In this document: positions 54,817 through 64,000 of the stretch, one piece after another
How the letters are laid out: each line of letters starts with the position of its first letter
Position numbering within the stretch: position 1 is the stretch's first letter
Assembly (NCBI GenBank): GCA_019637095.1
Contig: JAHBWG010000011.1
Location: 87,093 to 151,092, forward strand
Source: Sandaracinaceae bacterium
GTDB lineage: Bacteria > Myxococcota_A > Polyangia > Polyangiales > Sandaracinaceae
Length of the DNA stretch: 64,000 nucleotides
Reading direction: 5' to 3'
Program-made: the position numbers and the translations under genes
The notes under the pieces: generated by a model
What the model saw: only the letters and a program-made list of their open reading frames with translations
What the model was told of the DNA's origin: nothing
The model's database searches: none

Positions 54817-56601
54817 TCACGGGTCCGGGAGCGGGATGCGCTCTACCTGCGGGCCGTCGCCGGGCGCGACGCGGATCGGGTGGCGGCGCCACGCGCCCTG
54901 GCCGTAGGGCCGCAGCTCGAGGACGTGTGTGCCGGTCGCGAGCGGCGCGGTGGTCGTCGGGGTGTTGCCGGCGGGGCGTCCGTCGACGCGCAGCTCGGCC
55001 CAGCCGCCGCCCGGGTGGACCACCCGCACCACCCGCGGCGGCCCCGCCGGCTCGCGCGGCGCGACCGCCGGCGCGATCGACGGGAGCGGCGCGGGCTCTC
55101 GCGCGGCGGGCTCTCTCTCGCGCGCGGTCCTCGCATCGCCTGGCGGCGCGGTGCGCTGGTGCGCTCGCGCGGGCCGGGGCCGCTCGGCGCCCCCACACGC
55201 TCGGCCCGTGCGGCGGTGCCGGTCTGTGGCGGCGCCCGGCTCGTGCGCGCCCGGCTCGTTCGCGCTCGGCTCGTGCGCGCTCGGCTCCTCCGGGGGCGGC
55301 ACCGGCTCGCCGGGACGCGTGAGCGGGCCGCTCGGCGTCACCGCTGCGCTCGGCGCCGTCCGCGCCGCGCCGTCCGCGTCTTCGTCCGGTGCGACGAACT
55401 GCCAGGTGACGAGCGCCCCCGCGGCCATCACGACCGCGAACGCGACCGCGCCCGCGATCATCCGCGTCCCGCGCGCCACCGGCAGCTCGATCGGATCGGT
55501 CCGCGTCGTGCGCGTCGGCCGCACCTCCGACACCGTCCGCTCCACCGTCCGCTCCACCGGCGCGGCCGGCGCGGCTGGCGCGGCCGGCGCCGCCGGCACG
55601 ACCGCGGACGCGGCGCTCGCGATCCACGCGTCCTTGGTCGCGCGCTCGCCGGCGAACGTCGCGCCCATCAGGTCGCCGAGCTGGCTCATCCCCACCGGCG
55701 CGCCGCGGCTCGTGATGAAGCGCTCGAGCTCGTCCGCGAGCGCGCGCGCGCTCGGGTGGCGCGCGTCCGGATCTCGAGCGAGCGCGCGCAGCACGATCGC
55801 GTCGAGCGCTGCGGGCACCGCAGGCTCGAGCGCCGAGGGCGGCGGGACCACGTCGTCGAGCACCGCCTGGAACGTCTTGAACGTGTCCTCTCGCTTGAAC
55901 AGCCGCCGGCACGTCAGCAGCTCCCAGAGCGTCACGCCGAGCGCCCACACGTCGGTGCGCCGGTCCACGGGCCGCGCCTCGAGCTGCTCCGGGCTCATGT
56001 AGGCCAGCTTGCCCTTGATCGTCCCGTGCACCGTCTCGTGGATCCGTCCGGTGGCCTTCGCGATGCCGAAGTCGACGACCTTCACCGCGCCCGCGAACGT
56101 GATGAAGAGGTTCTGCGGGCTGATGTCGCGGTGCACCACCTCGAGCGGCCTGCCGTCGGCGCCGCGGAGCTCGTGCGCCGCGTGCAGGCCCCTCGCCGCG
56201 TCGGCGATCACGCGGCACGCGAGCTCGACGAAGTGCGCCGGCCGCGCCTCGGGCCGCGCGTCCCACGCGCGCATCAGCGCGCTCGACGGCTCCCCGTGCA
56301 GGTACTCCATCGCGAGGAAGTACGTGCCCCCGTCCTCGCCGGCGTCGAACACCTGGCACACGTTCGGGTGATCGATCCGCGTCGCGAGCCGCGCCTCGTC
56401 GAGGAACATCGCGATCTGCTGCGGGTCGGACGCGAGGCGCGGATGCACGCACTTGAGCGCCACGAGCTTCTCGAAGCCGCCGACGGTCGCCGCGCGCGCG
56501 AGGTAGACCGTCGCCATCCCGCCCGAAGCGATCTTCGCCAGCGGCTCGTAGCGCCCGGCCACGCGCGCCGGGAGCCGTGCCAGCTCGCGCGCGGTGCTCA
56601 T
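54817..56601 (-). CDS. Transmembrane Ser/Thr protein kinase with C-terminal PEGA domain
   Basis: A 594-residue kinase. Domain features: SGGMAT loop (26-31), Lys50, HRDISPQN (157-164), DFG (177-179), GKLAYMSPEQ. HRDxSPxN in place of HRDLKPEN is common in myxobacterial kinases. A long Ala/Pro linker is followed by a membrane segment (MIAGAVAFAVVMAAGALVTW, about 375-395), another Pro/Glu/His-rich linker and a PEGA repeat (WAELRVDGRPAGNTP ... TGTHVLELRPYG) at the extreme C-terminus. The PEGA domain would be periplasmic. The start overlaps the upstream stop (ATGA). It is the last gene of a four-gene coupled operon. Confidence 0.9.
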   Translation of the reverse strand: MSTARELARLPARVAGRYEPLAKIASGGMATVYLARAATVGGFEKLVALKCVHPRLASDPQQIAMFLDEARLATRIDHPNVCQVFDAGEDGGTYFLAMEYLHGEPSSALMRAWDARPEARPAHFVELACRVIADAARGLHAAHELRGADGRPLEVVHRDISPQNLFITFAGAVKVVDFGIAKATGRIHETVHGTIKGKLAYMSPEQLEARPVDRRTDVWALGVTLWELLTCRRLFKREDTFKTFQAVLDDVVPPPSALEPAVPAALDAIVLRALARDPDARHPSARALADELERFITSRGAPVGMSQLGDLMGATFAGERATKDAWIASAASAVVPAAPAAPAAPAAPVERTVERTVSEVRPTRTTRTDPIELPVARGTRMIAGAVAFAVVMAAGALVTWQFVAPDEDADGAARTAPSAAVTPSGPLTRPGEPVPPPEEPSAHEPSANEPGAHEPGAATDRHRRTGRACGGAERPRPARAHQRTAPPGDARTAREREPAAREPAPLPSIAPAVAPREPAGPPRVVRVVHPGGGWAELRVDGRPAGNTPTTTAPLATGTHVLELRPYGQGAWRRHPIRVAPGDGPQVERIPLPDP

Positions 56602-57379
56602 CGCTCCATGGGGACGGTCGGCTGCCACGTGACGATCGGGTTCTCGACAGCATAGACCGAGACCGCGATCACGACGCCGATCACCGCGAGCGCGGCGGCC
56701 ACGATCCCGACGATCACCCACGGGCTCACGCCGCCGTCGCGCTCGGCTCGCTCGGCGGGCGCGCCCGCCTCCTCGGCGCCGACGCCGCGCACGCGCAGCG
56801 GCGCGTCCGCCGAGCCCGCCGTGGCGACGACCGCCCCGCCGGGGCCGATCGCCTCGACGAACACGAGCAGCTCGCGTCCGGCCGCCGCGTCGACGGGCGG
56901 CGTGACCTCGCGCCACTCGCCGCGCGCCGGCTCGAACACGCGGTACCGGAGGCGCCGCACGATCGAGGCGGCGTCGTGCTCCGTGCGCGCCTCGAGCCGC
57001 ACGCCGGCGGGCGAGGGCAGGGTGCTCGTCGAGACGCGCAGGCTGCCGCCCATCGTGCGGCCGATCGCGACCGACCGCGCGGCGAGATCGGGCGGGAACC
57101 GCGCCCCGAACCGATGCGTCGGCGCGAAGGATGCGAGCGCGCGCAGCGCGTGGTCGAGCCCCGCGCCGTCGCCCGCGCCGTGCGCGAGGAGCGCGCGCGC
57201 CTCGAGCAGGCCGACGAGATCGTCACGGCTCAGATCGTCGCGCCCCCACGCCTCGTCGAGCAGCTCGCGCGCGCGCTCGTAGTCGCCGTCGAGCACGAGC
57301 GCCGTCGCGCGCTCGACGAGCGGGTGCGCGGACGCGACCGCCGGGAGCGCGAGCCACGCGACGAGGACGGCCAGCGCCC

Positions 57380-57383
<4 letters not shown>
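56598..57383 (-). CDS. Exported membrane protein of unknown function in kinase operon
   Basis: A 261-residue protein: signal (VLVAWLALPAVASA), a helical region at about 20-100 (ALVLDGDYERARELLDEAWGRDDLSRDD, given here in parts as TALVLDGDYERARELLDEAW), a beta-rich domain about 110-205 and a C-terminal membrane segment (WVIVGIVAAALAVIGVVIAVSVYA). The helical part suggests TPR-like packing. Coupled by ATGA overlaps to the sigma-54 activator upstream and the kinase downstream, so it is likely to be a component of the same signalling chain. Confidence 0.75.
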
Positions 57384-58815
<1,432 letters not shown>

Positions 58816-58819
<4 letters not shown>

Positions 58820-59340
58820 TGCAGATCACACGCCGAGACGAGGTCGGGCCCACAGCCGAGGACCGAGAGGCAGCACCGCGGCGGGCCATCGCACGCGACC
58901 TCGGACTCCGGGCACCGCACGCACCCGCTCTGCGCGCTGCAGAGCGCCGGCGCGGCGCAGCTCGAGAGGCGGGGATGCGCGGGGTCGAGCACGTTGACCA
59001 CCTCGAGCGTCGCCTCGCGCGTCCCCGGCGTGACGAGGACGGTCGAGCGCGCGACGGCCGCGCAGCCCGCGGCGGGGTCCTCGGCCGTCACGTCGAAGCA
59101 GTACGCCTCGTCCGGGTCGAGCTCCGGCGGGCTCAGCGTCGAGCGGCTCGCGTCGCGCGGGCGCACCTCGTACACGACCATGTCCCCGTCGTTGCAGCCG
59201 CCCTCTCGGATGCGGGCGACCACGATCGCGCTCGCGCCGAGCGACGCGGGCACCTCGAAGCGCCACGCCACCGTGCGCGTCTCGCGGCAGCCGAGCGCGA
59301 GGGCGGAGAACGAGAGCAAGAGCATCGCGCGGGTGAGCAC
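58816..59340 (-). CDS. Cys-rich lipoprotein heading the sigma-54/kinase operon
   Basis: A 174-residue lipoprotein (MLLLSFSALALGC). The mature protein has a beta-rich part (TVAWRFEVPASLGASAIVVAR in parts RFEVPASLG, AIVVARIREGG) and a C-terminal cluster of cysteines (CVRCPESEVACDGPPRCC). No family recognised. Being first in an operon with an FHA regulator and a kinase, it could be a surface sensor or output of that system. Confidence 0.75.
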
Positions 59341-59528
59341 GGCGGGATTCTACATGCAGCGCTCGTACCGCGGACGGCGCCGTGGCCGCGCGCCGCGCGG
59401 TCGAGCCGGATCGGCGCAACGTGCGCCCGCTCGAGCCGGATCGGCGCGACGCCGCTCGCCTCGACGCGCCCTCGGCTGCGTGCGTCGCGTGGCACGGGCG
59501 CTGCCAAAGAGCCGCGGCGGAGGTGTCG

Positions 59529-60071
59529 ATGACCCGCACGTTCGCGCTCTGTCTCCTGCTCGCTTCCCTCTCGGCCGGGCCCGCGTCGGCCCAGGCGACC
59601 GAGCGCCCGTTCTTCGTCGGCGGCGGCGCCGGCGCCGCCCTCGAGCTCGACCGCTACCCGACCCAGTTCAAGATCGTCGAGGAGATCGGGTGGCACTTCC
59701 TCGGAACGACGGACGGACCGTTCGTCGCGCTGCTGCTGGGGCAGTCGTTCGGCAACGACCTTTTCACGTTCCAGGCCGCGCCGCGCTTCGGGTGGGACAT
59801 CTCCCTCGTGCGCGGCGACGTCGGCGTGATGCTCGCGCCGAGCGTCGCGGTCGGCGTCGCGCTCGCGCACGTCGCGGTCAACACCGCGTTCGGCAGAGCC
59901 AGCGGGACGGAGGCGTTCTTCGACCTCCAGGGCGCGCTCGAGCTCCGCCTCCTCTTGCTCGACGAGCAGCTCGGCGTGTTCTTCCGGCCGCTCGTGATCG
60001 ACGTGCTGGTGCACGAGAACGGAGCCGCGGTGCGCTACGACGCGCTCGCGGGCGCCGCCTACCACTTCTGA
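59529..60071 (+). CDS. Small outer-membrane-barrel-like exported protein
   Basis: A 180-residue protein with a signal (LCLLLASLSAGPASA). The mature part is made of alternating amphipathic strands (FKIVEEIGWHFLG, DLFTFQAAPRFGWDISLVRG, GVMLAPSVAVGVALAHVAV, LELRLLLLDEQLGVFFRPL) and ends in aromatic YHF, the terminal signal for outer-membrane barrels. No specific family. A 17-mer direct repeat lies upstream (59401 and 59431). Confidence 0.7.
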   Translation: MTRTFALCLLLASLSAGPASAQATERPFFVGGGAGAALELDRYPTQFKIVEEIGWHFLGTTDGPFVALLLGQSFGNDLFTFQAAPRFGWDISLVRGDVGVMLAPSVAVGVALAHVAVNTAFGRASGTEAFFDLQGALELRLLLLDEQLGVFFRPLVIDVLVHENGAAVRYDALAGAAYHF

Positions 60072-60260
60072 GCTCCCGGGGTGAGGGCGAGTGACGCGTG
60101 TCGATGCGCGCTGCGATCGAGCCGATCGGACACGAGCGAAGCGCCGAGTCGGCGCGATCCGAGCCGCGATCATGCGGCGCGTGAGAGGTGCCAGTGAATG
60201 AATGTCGGGTGTGCCCGGCGGCACGTCGTCGCCGAGCCCGTGACGAAGAGGAGTGAGTCG

Positions 60261-60689
60261 ATGATCGATACGATGAAGCGTGCAGTCTGTGTCCTCGCGA
60301 GCGCGCTCGCGCTGCTCACCGTCGGTTGCACCAACGGCAGCGGTGAGGACCCGGCGTGCGATCGCTTGCGCGAGTGCCTCGGTGGTTGTGGGAGCTCGCT
60401 CGGGAGCTGCACCGGCTACACCGATCCGGCGTGCCGCTCCTGCATCCAGCGCACGAGCTGCGAGTCGCACTGCGAGTTCTTCGGCAACCCGATCGGGGTG
60501 ACGTGGGCGTGCGAGGCCGAGTGCGGCGACGGCGCCTCTCCGCGGCCCGACGCGGGTCTCGGCGGCGCGACCGACGGCGGCATGACGAGCGCGCCCGACG
60601 CCGGTGGCAGCGACGCATGCCAGCAGTGCCTCGATGGGTGCGCGGGCGACGCCACCTGCCTCGCTGGGTGCGCTGCGCTCTGCAGGTGA
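60261..60689 (+). CDS. Cys-rich lipoprotein with DAG-rich linker
   Basis: A 142-residue lipoprotein (signal VCVLASALALLTVGC). A 75-residue Cys-rich domain has ten cysteines (CDRLRECLGGCGSSLGSC, CRSCIQRTSCESHCEFF). A linker (DAGLGGATDGGMTSAPDAGG) precedes a last cluster CQQCLDGCAGDATCLAGCAALC. ATG at 60261 follows the Shine-Dalgarno GAAGAGGAG, so it is favoured over an upstream ATG. Function unknown. Confidence 0.75.
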   Translation: MIDTMKRAVCVLASALALLTVGCTNGSGEDPACDRLRECLGGCGSSLGSCTGYTDPACRSCIQRTSCESHCEFFGNPIGVTWACEAECGDGASPRPDAGLGGATDGGMTSAPDAGGSDACQQCLDGCAGDATCLAGCAALCR

Positions 60690-60851
60690 ATGGGCGATCG
60701 TCCTCGCCGAGCGCAGCGCCGTGTCCGCTCCACAGATCTCACCGCGAAGGGCTGCAGGGGCAGCGGAGGATCGACGATGGCCTCACAGCGTGCGCTCGAG
60801 CCACTCCACGTCCCCGTAGCGGCGGCGTGGGCCGTCGATCGCGAGAGAGGT

Positions 60852-60884
60852 GAGGCGGCGCCCCCCGGACGAGGGCGCCGCCTC
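60852..60884 (-). terminator. Strong hairpin terminator of the EF-Tu-like gene
   Basis: A perfect 12-bp stem (GAGGCGGCGCCC / GGGCGCCGCCTC) around a 9-base loop, 19 bp beyond the minus-strand stop. No clear T-tract follows. The rest of the 213-bp gap before the small lipoprotein holds nothing recognisable. Confidence 0.75.
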
Positions 60885-60902
60885 GAGCTTCAGCGGATGG
60901 TG

Positions 60903-62075
60903 TCAGGCGACGGCGCGGACGACGCCCGCGCCGACCGTGCGGCCGCCTTCGCGCATGGCGAAGCGCATGCCGGGCTCGACCGCGACGGCGCGGGCGAGCC
61001 GGAACCGCACGGTCGCGCGGTCACCCGGCGCGAGCGCACCGCCGTCGAAGTCGAGGGTGGCCGTCACGCCGCACACGCCGAAGAAGACCTGAGGCGCGTA
61101 GCCCGGGCCGAACGCGGTGTGCCGCCCGCCCTCGGCCTTGGTGAGCAAGACGATCTCCGCCTCGCCCGTGTCGTGCGCGCCGAGCGAGCCCGGCGCGACG
61201 GCGACCTGGCCGCGCGCGATCTCGTCGCGGCCGACGCCCCGCAGGAGCACGCCGACGTTCATGCCGGCGAGCGCCTCGGGGACGTCCGCGTGGAACGACT
61301 GGATGCCCTTGACCACGCGGATCGTCGGGTCCGCCGGGCCGCCGACGAGCTCGACCGACGCGCCGAGCGCGAGCCGGCCGCGCTCGACGCGGCCCGTGAC
61401 GACCGTGCCGAGCCCGGAGATCGTGCACACGCCCTCGATCGGCAGGAGGAACGGCCCGTCGAGGTCGCGCACCGGCACCGGGACGTGCGCGTCGAGCGCG
61501 TCGAGCAGCGCTCGCACGCAACGCGTCTCGGGCGCGTCGAAGCGCCCGGCCTCACACGCCTCGAGGGCGAGGCGCGCGGAGCCGCGCACGAAGCACGCGT
61601 CCGGGTAGCCGTGGGCCTCGAGCAGCTCGGCCGCCTCGAGCTCGACGAGCTCGAGCAGCTCGGGGTCCGCGATGTCCGTCTTGTTCACGAACACGACCAC
61701 GTGCGGCACGCCGACCTGGCGCGCGAGCAGCACGTGCTCACGCGTCTGCGCCTGCGGGCCCACGCTGCCGTCGAGCAGCAGGATCGCGCCGTCCATCTGG
61801 GACGCACCGGCGATCATGTTCTTGACGTAGTCGGCGTGCCCCGGGCAGTCGACGTGCGCGTAGACCCGCGCCGCGCTCTCGTAGCGCACGTGCGCGGCCT
61901 GGATGGTGATCCCGCGCGCGCGCTCCTCGGGGGCGTTGTCGATCTGCTCGAAGCGGCGCGCCTTCCCGCCATACAGGTGGGCGCCGACCGCCGTGAGGGC
62001 GGCGGTCAGCGTGGTCTTGCCGTGGTCGACGTGACCGATGGTGCCGACCGAGACGTGCGGCTTGTGGATGCTCAT
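60903..62075 (-). CDS. Divergent elongation factor Tu paralogue
   Basis: A 390-residue EF-Tu-type GTPase. G1 is GHVDHGKT (14-21), G2 RGITI (54-58), G3 DCPGH (76-80), G4 NKTD (131-134). Domains 2 and 3 are present ([47 protein letters not shown]). Several positions nearly invariant in EF-Tu differ: the MFRKLLD segment is SFHADVP (259-265), GYRPQFYFRTTDVTG is [15 protein letters not shown], and IEDVFSISGRG is [11 protein letters not shown]. It is not beside rpsG/fusA or tRNA genes, so it is probably a second, specialised EF-Tu. The leader of about 250 bp contains hairpins. Confidence 0.88.
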   Translation of the reverse strand: MSIHKPHVSVGTIGHVDHGKTTLTAALTAVGAHLYGGKARRFEQIDNAPEERARGITIQAAHVRYESAARVYAHVDCPGHADYVKNMIAGASQMDGAILLLDGSVGPQAQTREHVLLARQVGVPHVVVFVNKTDIADPELLELVELEAAELLEAHGYPDACFVRGSARLALEACEAGRFDAPETRCVRALLDALDAHVPVPVRDLDGPFLLPIEGVCTISGLGTVVTGRVERGRLALGASVELVGGPADPTIRVVKGIQSFHADVPEALAGMNVGVLLRGVGRDEIARGQVAVAPGSLGAHDTGEAEIVLLTKAEGGRHTAFGPGYAPQVFFGVCGVTATLDFDGGALAPGDRATVRFRLARAVAVEPGMRFAMREGGRTVGAGVVRAVA

Positions 62076-62176
62076 GACTCGAGGACTCTCCGTTCTTCCG
62101 TTCGCGGCCGCGACCCTCGCGGCCCGAAGGAGCGCTTCGGGCAGGCGCCGGAGAGCGAGCGTAGAGACGCGACCGA

Positions 62177-62197
62177 CCCTCCGGCGCCGCCGGAGGG
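62177..62197 (-). promoter_or_regulatory. Hairpin in the EF-Tu-like gene leader
   Basis: Perfect 9-bp stem (CCCTCCGGC / GCCGGAGGG) with a 3-base loop about 100 bp before the start codon. It could act in leader attenuation; no function can be read. Confidence 0.35.
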
Positions 62198-62331
62198 GAC
62201 GTGCGATGGACGGTTCGCGCGCTACCTCCGGACGGACGTGCACCGCTCCGACGCGAGCTCAGCTGCGAGCGCATCGGCGGTGAAGCACGTTGTCCGGAGA
62301 TCGAAGCCCATGGCGAGACCGTGGCGCGCAA

Positions 62332-62351
62332 GGTGACCTACGTCGGTCACC
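62332..62351. promoter_or_regulatory. Operator-like palindrome
   Basis: GGTGACC, 6-bp spacer, GGTCACC: a perfect 7-bp inverted repeat between the pseudopilin-like gene's stop and the EF-Tu-like leader. The spacing suits a dimeric regulator; a short terminator is the alternative. Confidence 0.4.
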
Positions 62352-62354
62352 GCG

Positions 62355-62786
62355 TCAAGGCGGCTCCTCGCTGCGACGTGCCGTCGGCCGCCGACCCGAA
62401 GGGCTGGCGAGGTCCGCGCTCTTCGGCGCGAGCCCTGGCCCGTGGATGACGATGGTCCCACGACGACACTCGATCCGCGCCGGCAGCCGTTGGCCTTTGT
62501 GCCAGTCCTGGTCCTGCAAGGAGCCGTCGAGGGCCAACGACTTGAGGGTCGGGCACCCGCCGCCGGGGTCCTGTGCTTGCGCCAGGGTCGCCGCGCTGCG
62601 CAGCGCGGCCGCGCGCGTTCGCGCCGTCTCCAGGTGCGAGCCGCAGCACCCGGACATGGAGTACGGGAGCCAGTGACAGGGCAGCAACCACCTGCTCGTG
62701 ACGAGCGCGACGAACGGGATCACGACGGTCGCCGCGGCGACCGCGGCGAAGATCGACACTCCTTCCACGAGGGCGGCGCGGCTCAC
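62355..62786 (-). CDS. GspG-like pseudopilin-type protein
   Basis: About 143 residues from a GTG. The N-terminus has one hydrophobic helix (LVEGVSIFAAVAAATVVIPFVALV) with a glutamate near the position of Glu5 in pilins. The rest resembles GspG-like proteins of this group (CPTLKSLALDGSLQDQDWHKG, then LPARIECRRGTIVIHGPG). The usual G-FTLIE cleavage motif is absent. Two paired cysteine segments are visible (GCCGS and GGGC...IEC). No other secretion genes are near, so it may be a stray minor pseudopilin or a remnant. The start is uncertain. Confidence 0.5.
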   Translation of the reverse strand: MSRAALVEGVSIFAAVAAATVVIPFVALVTSRWLLPCHWLPYSMSGCCGSHLETARTRAAALRSAATLAQAQDPGGGCPTLKSLALDGSLQDQDWHKGQRLPARIECRRGTIVIHGPGLAPKSADLASPSGRRPTARRSEEPP

Positions 62787-63019
62787 ACCGCGAGCTGCTG
62801 CAGCCCTCGTTCCAAGCGAGACGCGCGCCGCCGTCCTTCGCCGGGCGCCCGCCTCTCGCCAAGACGGCAGGGAGACGCGCTCCGCGTCGACGAATCGTCT
62901 TCGCGCGCGGCGGCGAGAGGAGCGCGGCGATCCCGCCGAGCGCTGGGTATCCTTCGGGGAGCGTGGATCCCGTTCCTTCGCTCGGCCAAGGCGCTCGCGG
63001 CTCGCGCGTCCAAGCCCGC

Positions 63020-63793
63020 GTGTCGGCGACGCGCACCTTGGCCGTCCTCGCGCTCGGCCTCGCGGGCCAAGCCTGCGCGAGCCCGCCGCCGCGCTGGGCT
63101 CCGCCGCCCGATCACCGCGCGGATCACGCCGTGTTGCCGTTGTCGAGCGAGTGCAGCGCCGTCGTCGTCGCGCCCGCGCACGCGCTGACCGCGGCGCACT
63201 GCGTCGAGGAGGGCGCGCCGCTCGCGCTGGGGAGCGGCGCGCGCGAGATCCCGGTCGTCGCGTGCGCCGTCCATCCGCGCGCGTACGGCGAGCCGCGTCC
63301 ATGCGGAGCGGGTCCGGGCGCCGCGGTCGCCGCGCACGACCTCGCGCTGTTGACGCTGGCCGAGGCCGTGGGCGTCACCCCGCTCGACGTGCTCCTCGCC
63401 GATCCCGGTCTCTCCCCCGACTTCTGGCGCGGCCGCGCGGTGCGCCTCGTCGGCTGGGACCGCCGGCCCGCGCTCGTCGGCCCGCTCGCCCGCCGGACCG
63501 GCGTGAACCGCGTGGTGGTGGCGGCGCACGGGCTGCTCCTCACCGAGCCCGCGAGCGCAGGCGGGTTCGCCACGGTGATCGGCGACTCGGGCGGGCCGCT
63601 GTTGGTCCGTCTCGGCGCCGAGGAGCGCGTCGCCGGGATCTTGCGCGGAGGTCCCGCGCCCGCGTCGCGCCGCTCCCTCTACGCGGCGACCTACGCACCC
63701 GAGAACGCGCGCTGGCTCGCGGGCGCGCTGCCGCCCGAGCGCGTCGAGGATCTCGCGCTCGACGAAGGGCGCCCGTTCGGAGCCGCGCGCTGA
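63020..63793 (+). CDS. Trypsin-like serine protease, exported
   Basis: About 257 residues. A lipoprotein-type signal (TLAVLALGLAGQAC) starts at the GTG at 63020; a GTG at 62963 would add 19 residues. The S1 catalytic triad is present: TAAHC (His), HDLALLTL (Asp) and GDSGGP (Ser). The segment SECSAVVVAPAHALTAAHC is typical of chymotrypsin-fold proteases of myxobacteria. It probably cuts proteins outside the cytoplasm. It is divergent from the pseudopilin-like gene. Confidence 0.85.
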   Translation: MSATRTLAVLALGLAGQACASPPPRWAPPPDHRADHAVLPLSSECSAVVVAPAHALTAAHCVEEGAPLALGSGAREIPVVACAVHPRAYGEPRPCGAGPGAAVAAHDLALLTLAEAVGVTPLDVLLADPGLSPDFWRGRAVRLVGWDRRPALVGPLARRTGVNRVVVAAHGLLLTEPASAGGFATVIGDSGGPLLVRLGAEERVAGILRGGPAPASRRSLYAATYAPENARWLAGALPPERVEDLALDEGRPFGAAR

Positions 63794-63858
63794 CACTCGA
63801 TTGGCGAGCGGCCCGAGCGCCGATGCGAAGACGCGCGACGGGCCCCGCCTTCGAGTGA

Positions 63859-64000
63859 CGTCAACTCACCTACGACAGCGCCCACACGTACGTCCGCCAG
63901 GCCCACTACGACCACGCGGGCCGACCGCGCGCCGTCGAGCTGCCGCTCGACCCCGACCACGCCGGCACGGCGCCGCTGATCGTCGGCCGGCTCCTCTACG
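63859..64000 (+). pseudogene. RHS/YD-repeat-like fragment, truncated by window end
   Basis: After an in-frame TGA (63856-63858) the plus strand reads RQLTYDSAHTYVRQAHYDHAGRP...VELPLDPDHAGTAPLIVGRLLY (only parts quoted), with the YDxxGRPxxVxLP pattern of RHS repeats. No start codon precedes it, so it is a decayed or 5'-truncated piece. The window ends within it, so its extent is unknown. Confidence 0.5.

Noticed and set aside
60690..60850. tRNA gene near the EF-Tu-like gene
   Set aside because: No cloverleaf, T-loop GTTCGA-type box or CCA end could be found.

Overview
This is a very GC-rich (roughly three-quarters G+C by eye) bacterial chromosome segment that looks like a member of the Myxococcota, probably Polyangia (Sandaracinus-like). 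The signs are lipoproteins with Asp-Ala-Gly-rich linkers, DUF4215 cysteine-rich repeat proteins, a MopE-like motif, an RCC1-repeat lipoprotein, a MYXO-CTERM-type tail on a metalloprotease, four eukaryotic-like Ser/Thr kinases and an FHA-type sigma-54 activator. The species assignment is inference.

Layout. 0-4 kb: LuxR-type regulator, moaC, a lipoprotein and a polysaccharide flippase. 4-11.5 kb: dnaK, then a block of 63-bp tandem hairpin repeats, a carotenoid oxygenase, a cupin, a lipoprotein nuclease, a second hairpin-rich intergenic block and a CysQ-like phosphatase. 11.5-18.7 kb: aldo/keto reductase-fold protein, MgtE, and a run of exported proteins (matrixin-like protease, DUF4215 lipoprotein). 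18.7-28.2 kb: a minus-strand cluster of kinase, trmH, rlmD-like and uvrD-like genes, an ECF sigma/anti-sigma/secreted-protein operon, and a second PcrA-like helicase. 28.2-36.5 kb: FmdB, PspA and YbjN-like proteins, a GNAT-like protein, and two genes that together carry five DsbA-like domains, then rsmG. 36.6-40.8 kb: the conserved rpmH-rnpA-yidD-yidC-jag operon followed upstream by radC; dnaA and oriC are not in the window. 40.9-50.9 kb: beta-propeller protein, an 18-bp minisatellite, and a five-gene operon with two kinases, a PEGA/TPR protein and two surface lipoproteins. 50.9-54.8 kb: asparagine synthetase and Cys-rich lipoproteins. 54.8-59.3 kb: a four-gene operon with every junction an ATGA overlap (lipoprotein, FHA/sigma-54 activator, membrane protein, kinase-PEGA). 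59.5-64 kb: small exported proteins, a divergent EF-Tu paralogue, a pseudopilin-like protein, a trypsin-like protease and a truncated RHS-like fragment.

The genes fall into housekeeping (translation, membrane-protein insertion, RNA modification, DNA repair) and an envelope/signalling layer. The most distinctive content is the two kinase operons, the poly-DsbA locus, the hairpin-repeat families, and an rnpA reading frame without any standard start codon. Many intergenic gaps are a few bases and many genes overlap by 4 bp, so translational coupling is common. No tRNA, rRNA, CRISPR array or insertion sequence was recognised.
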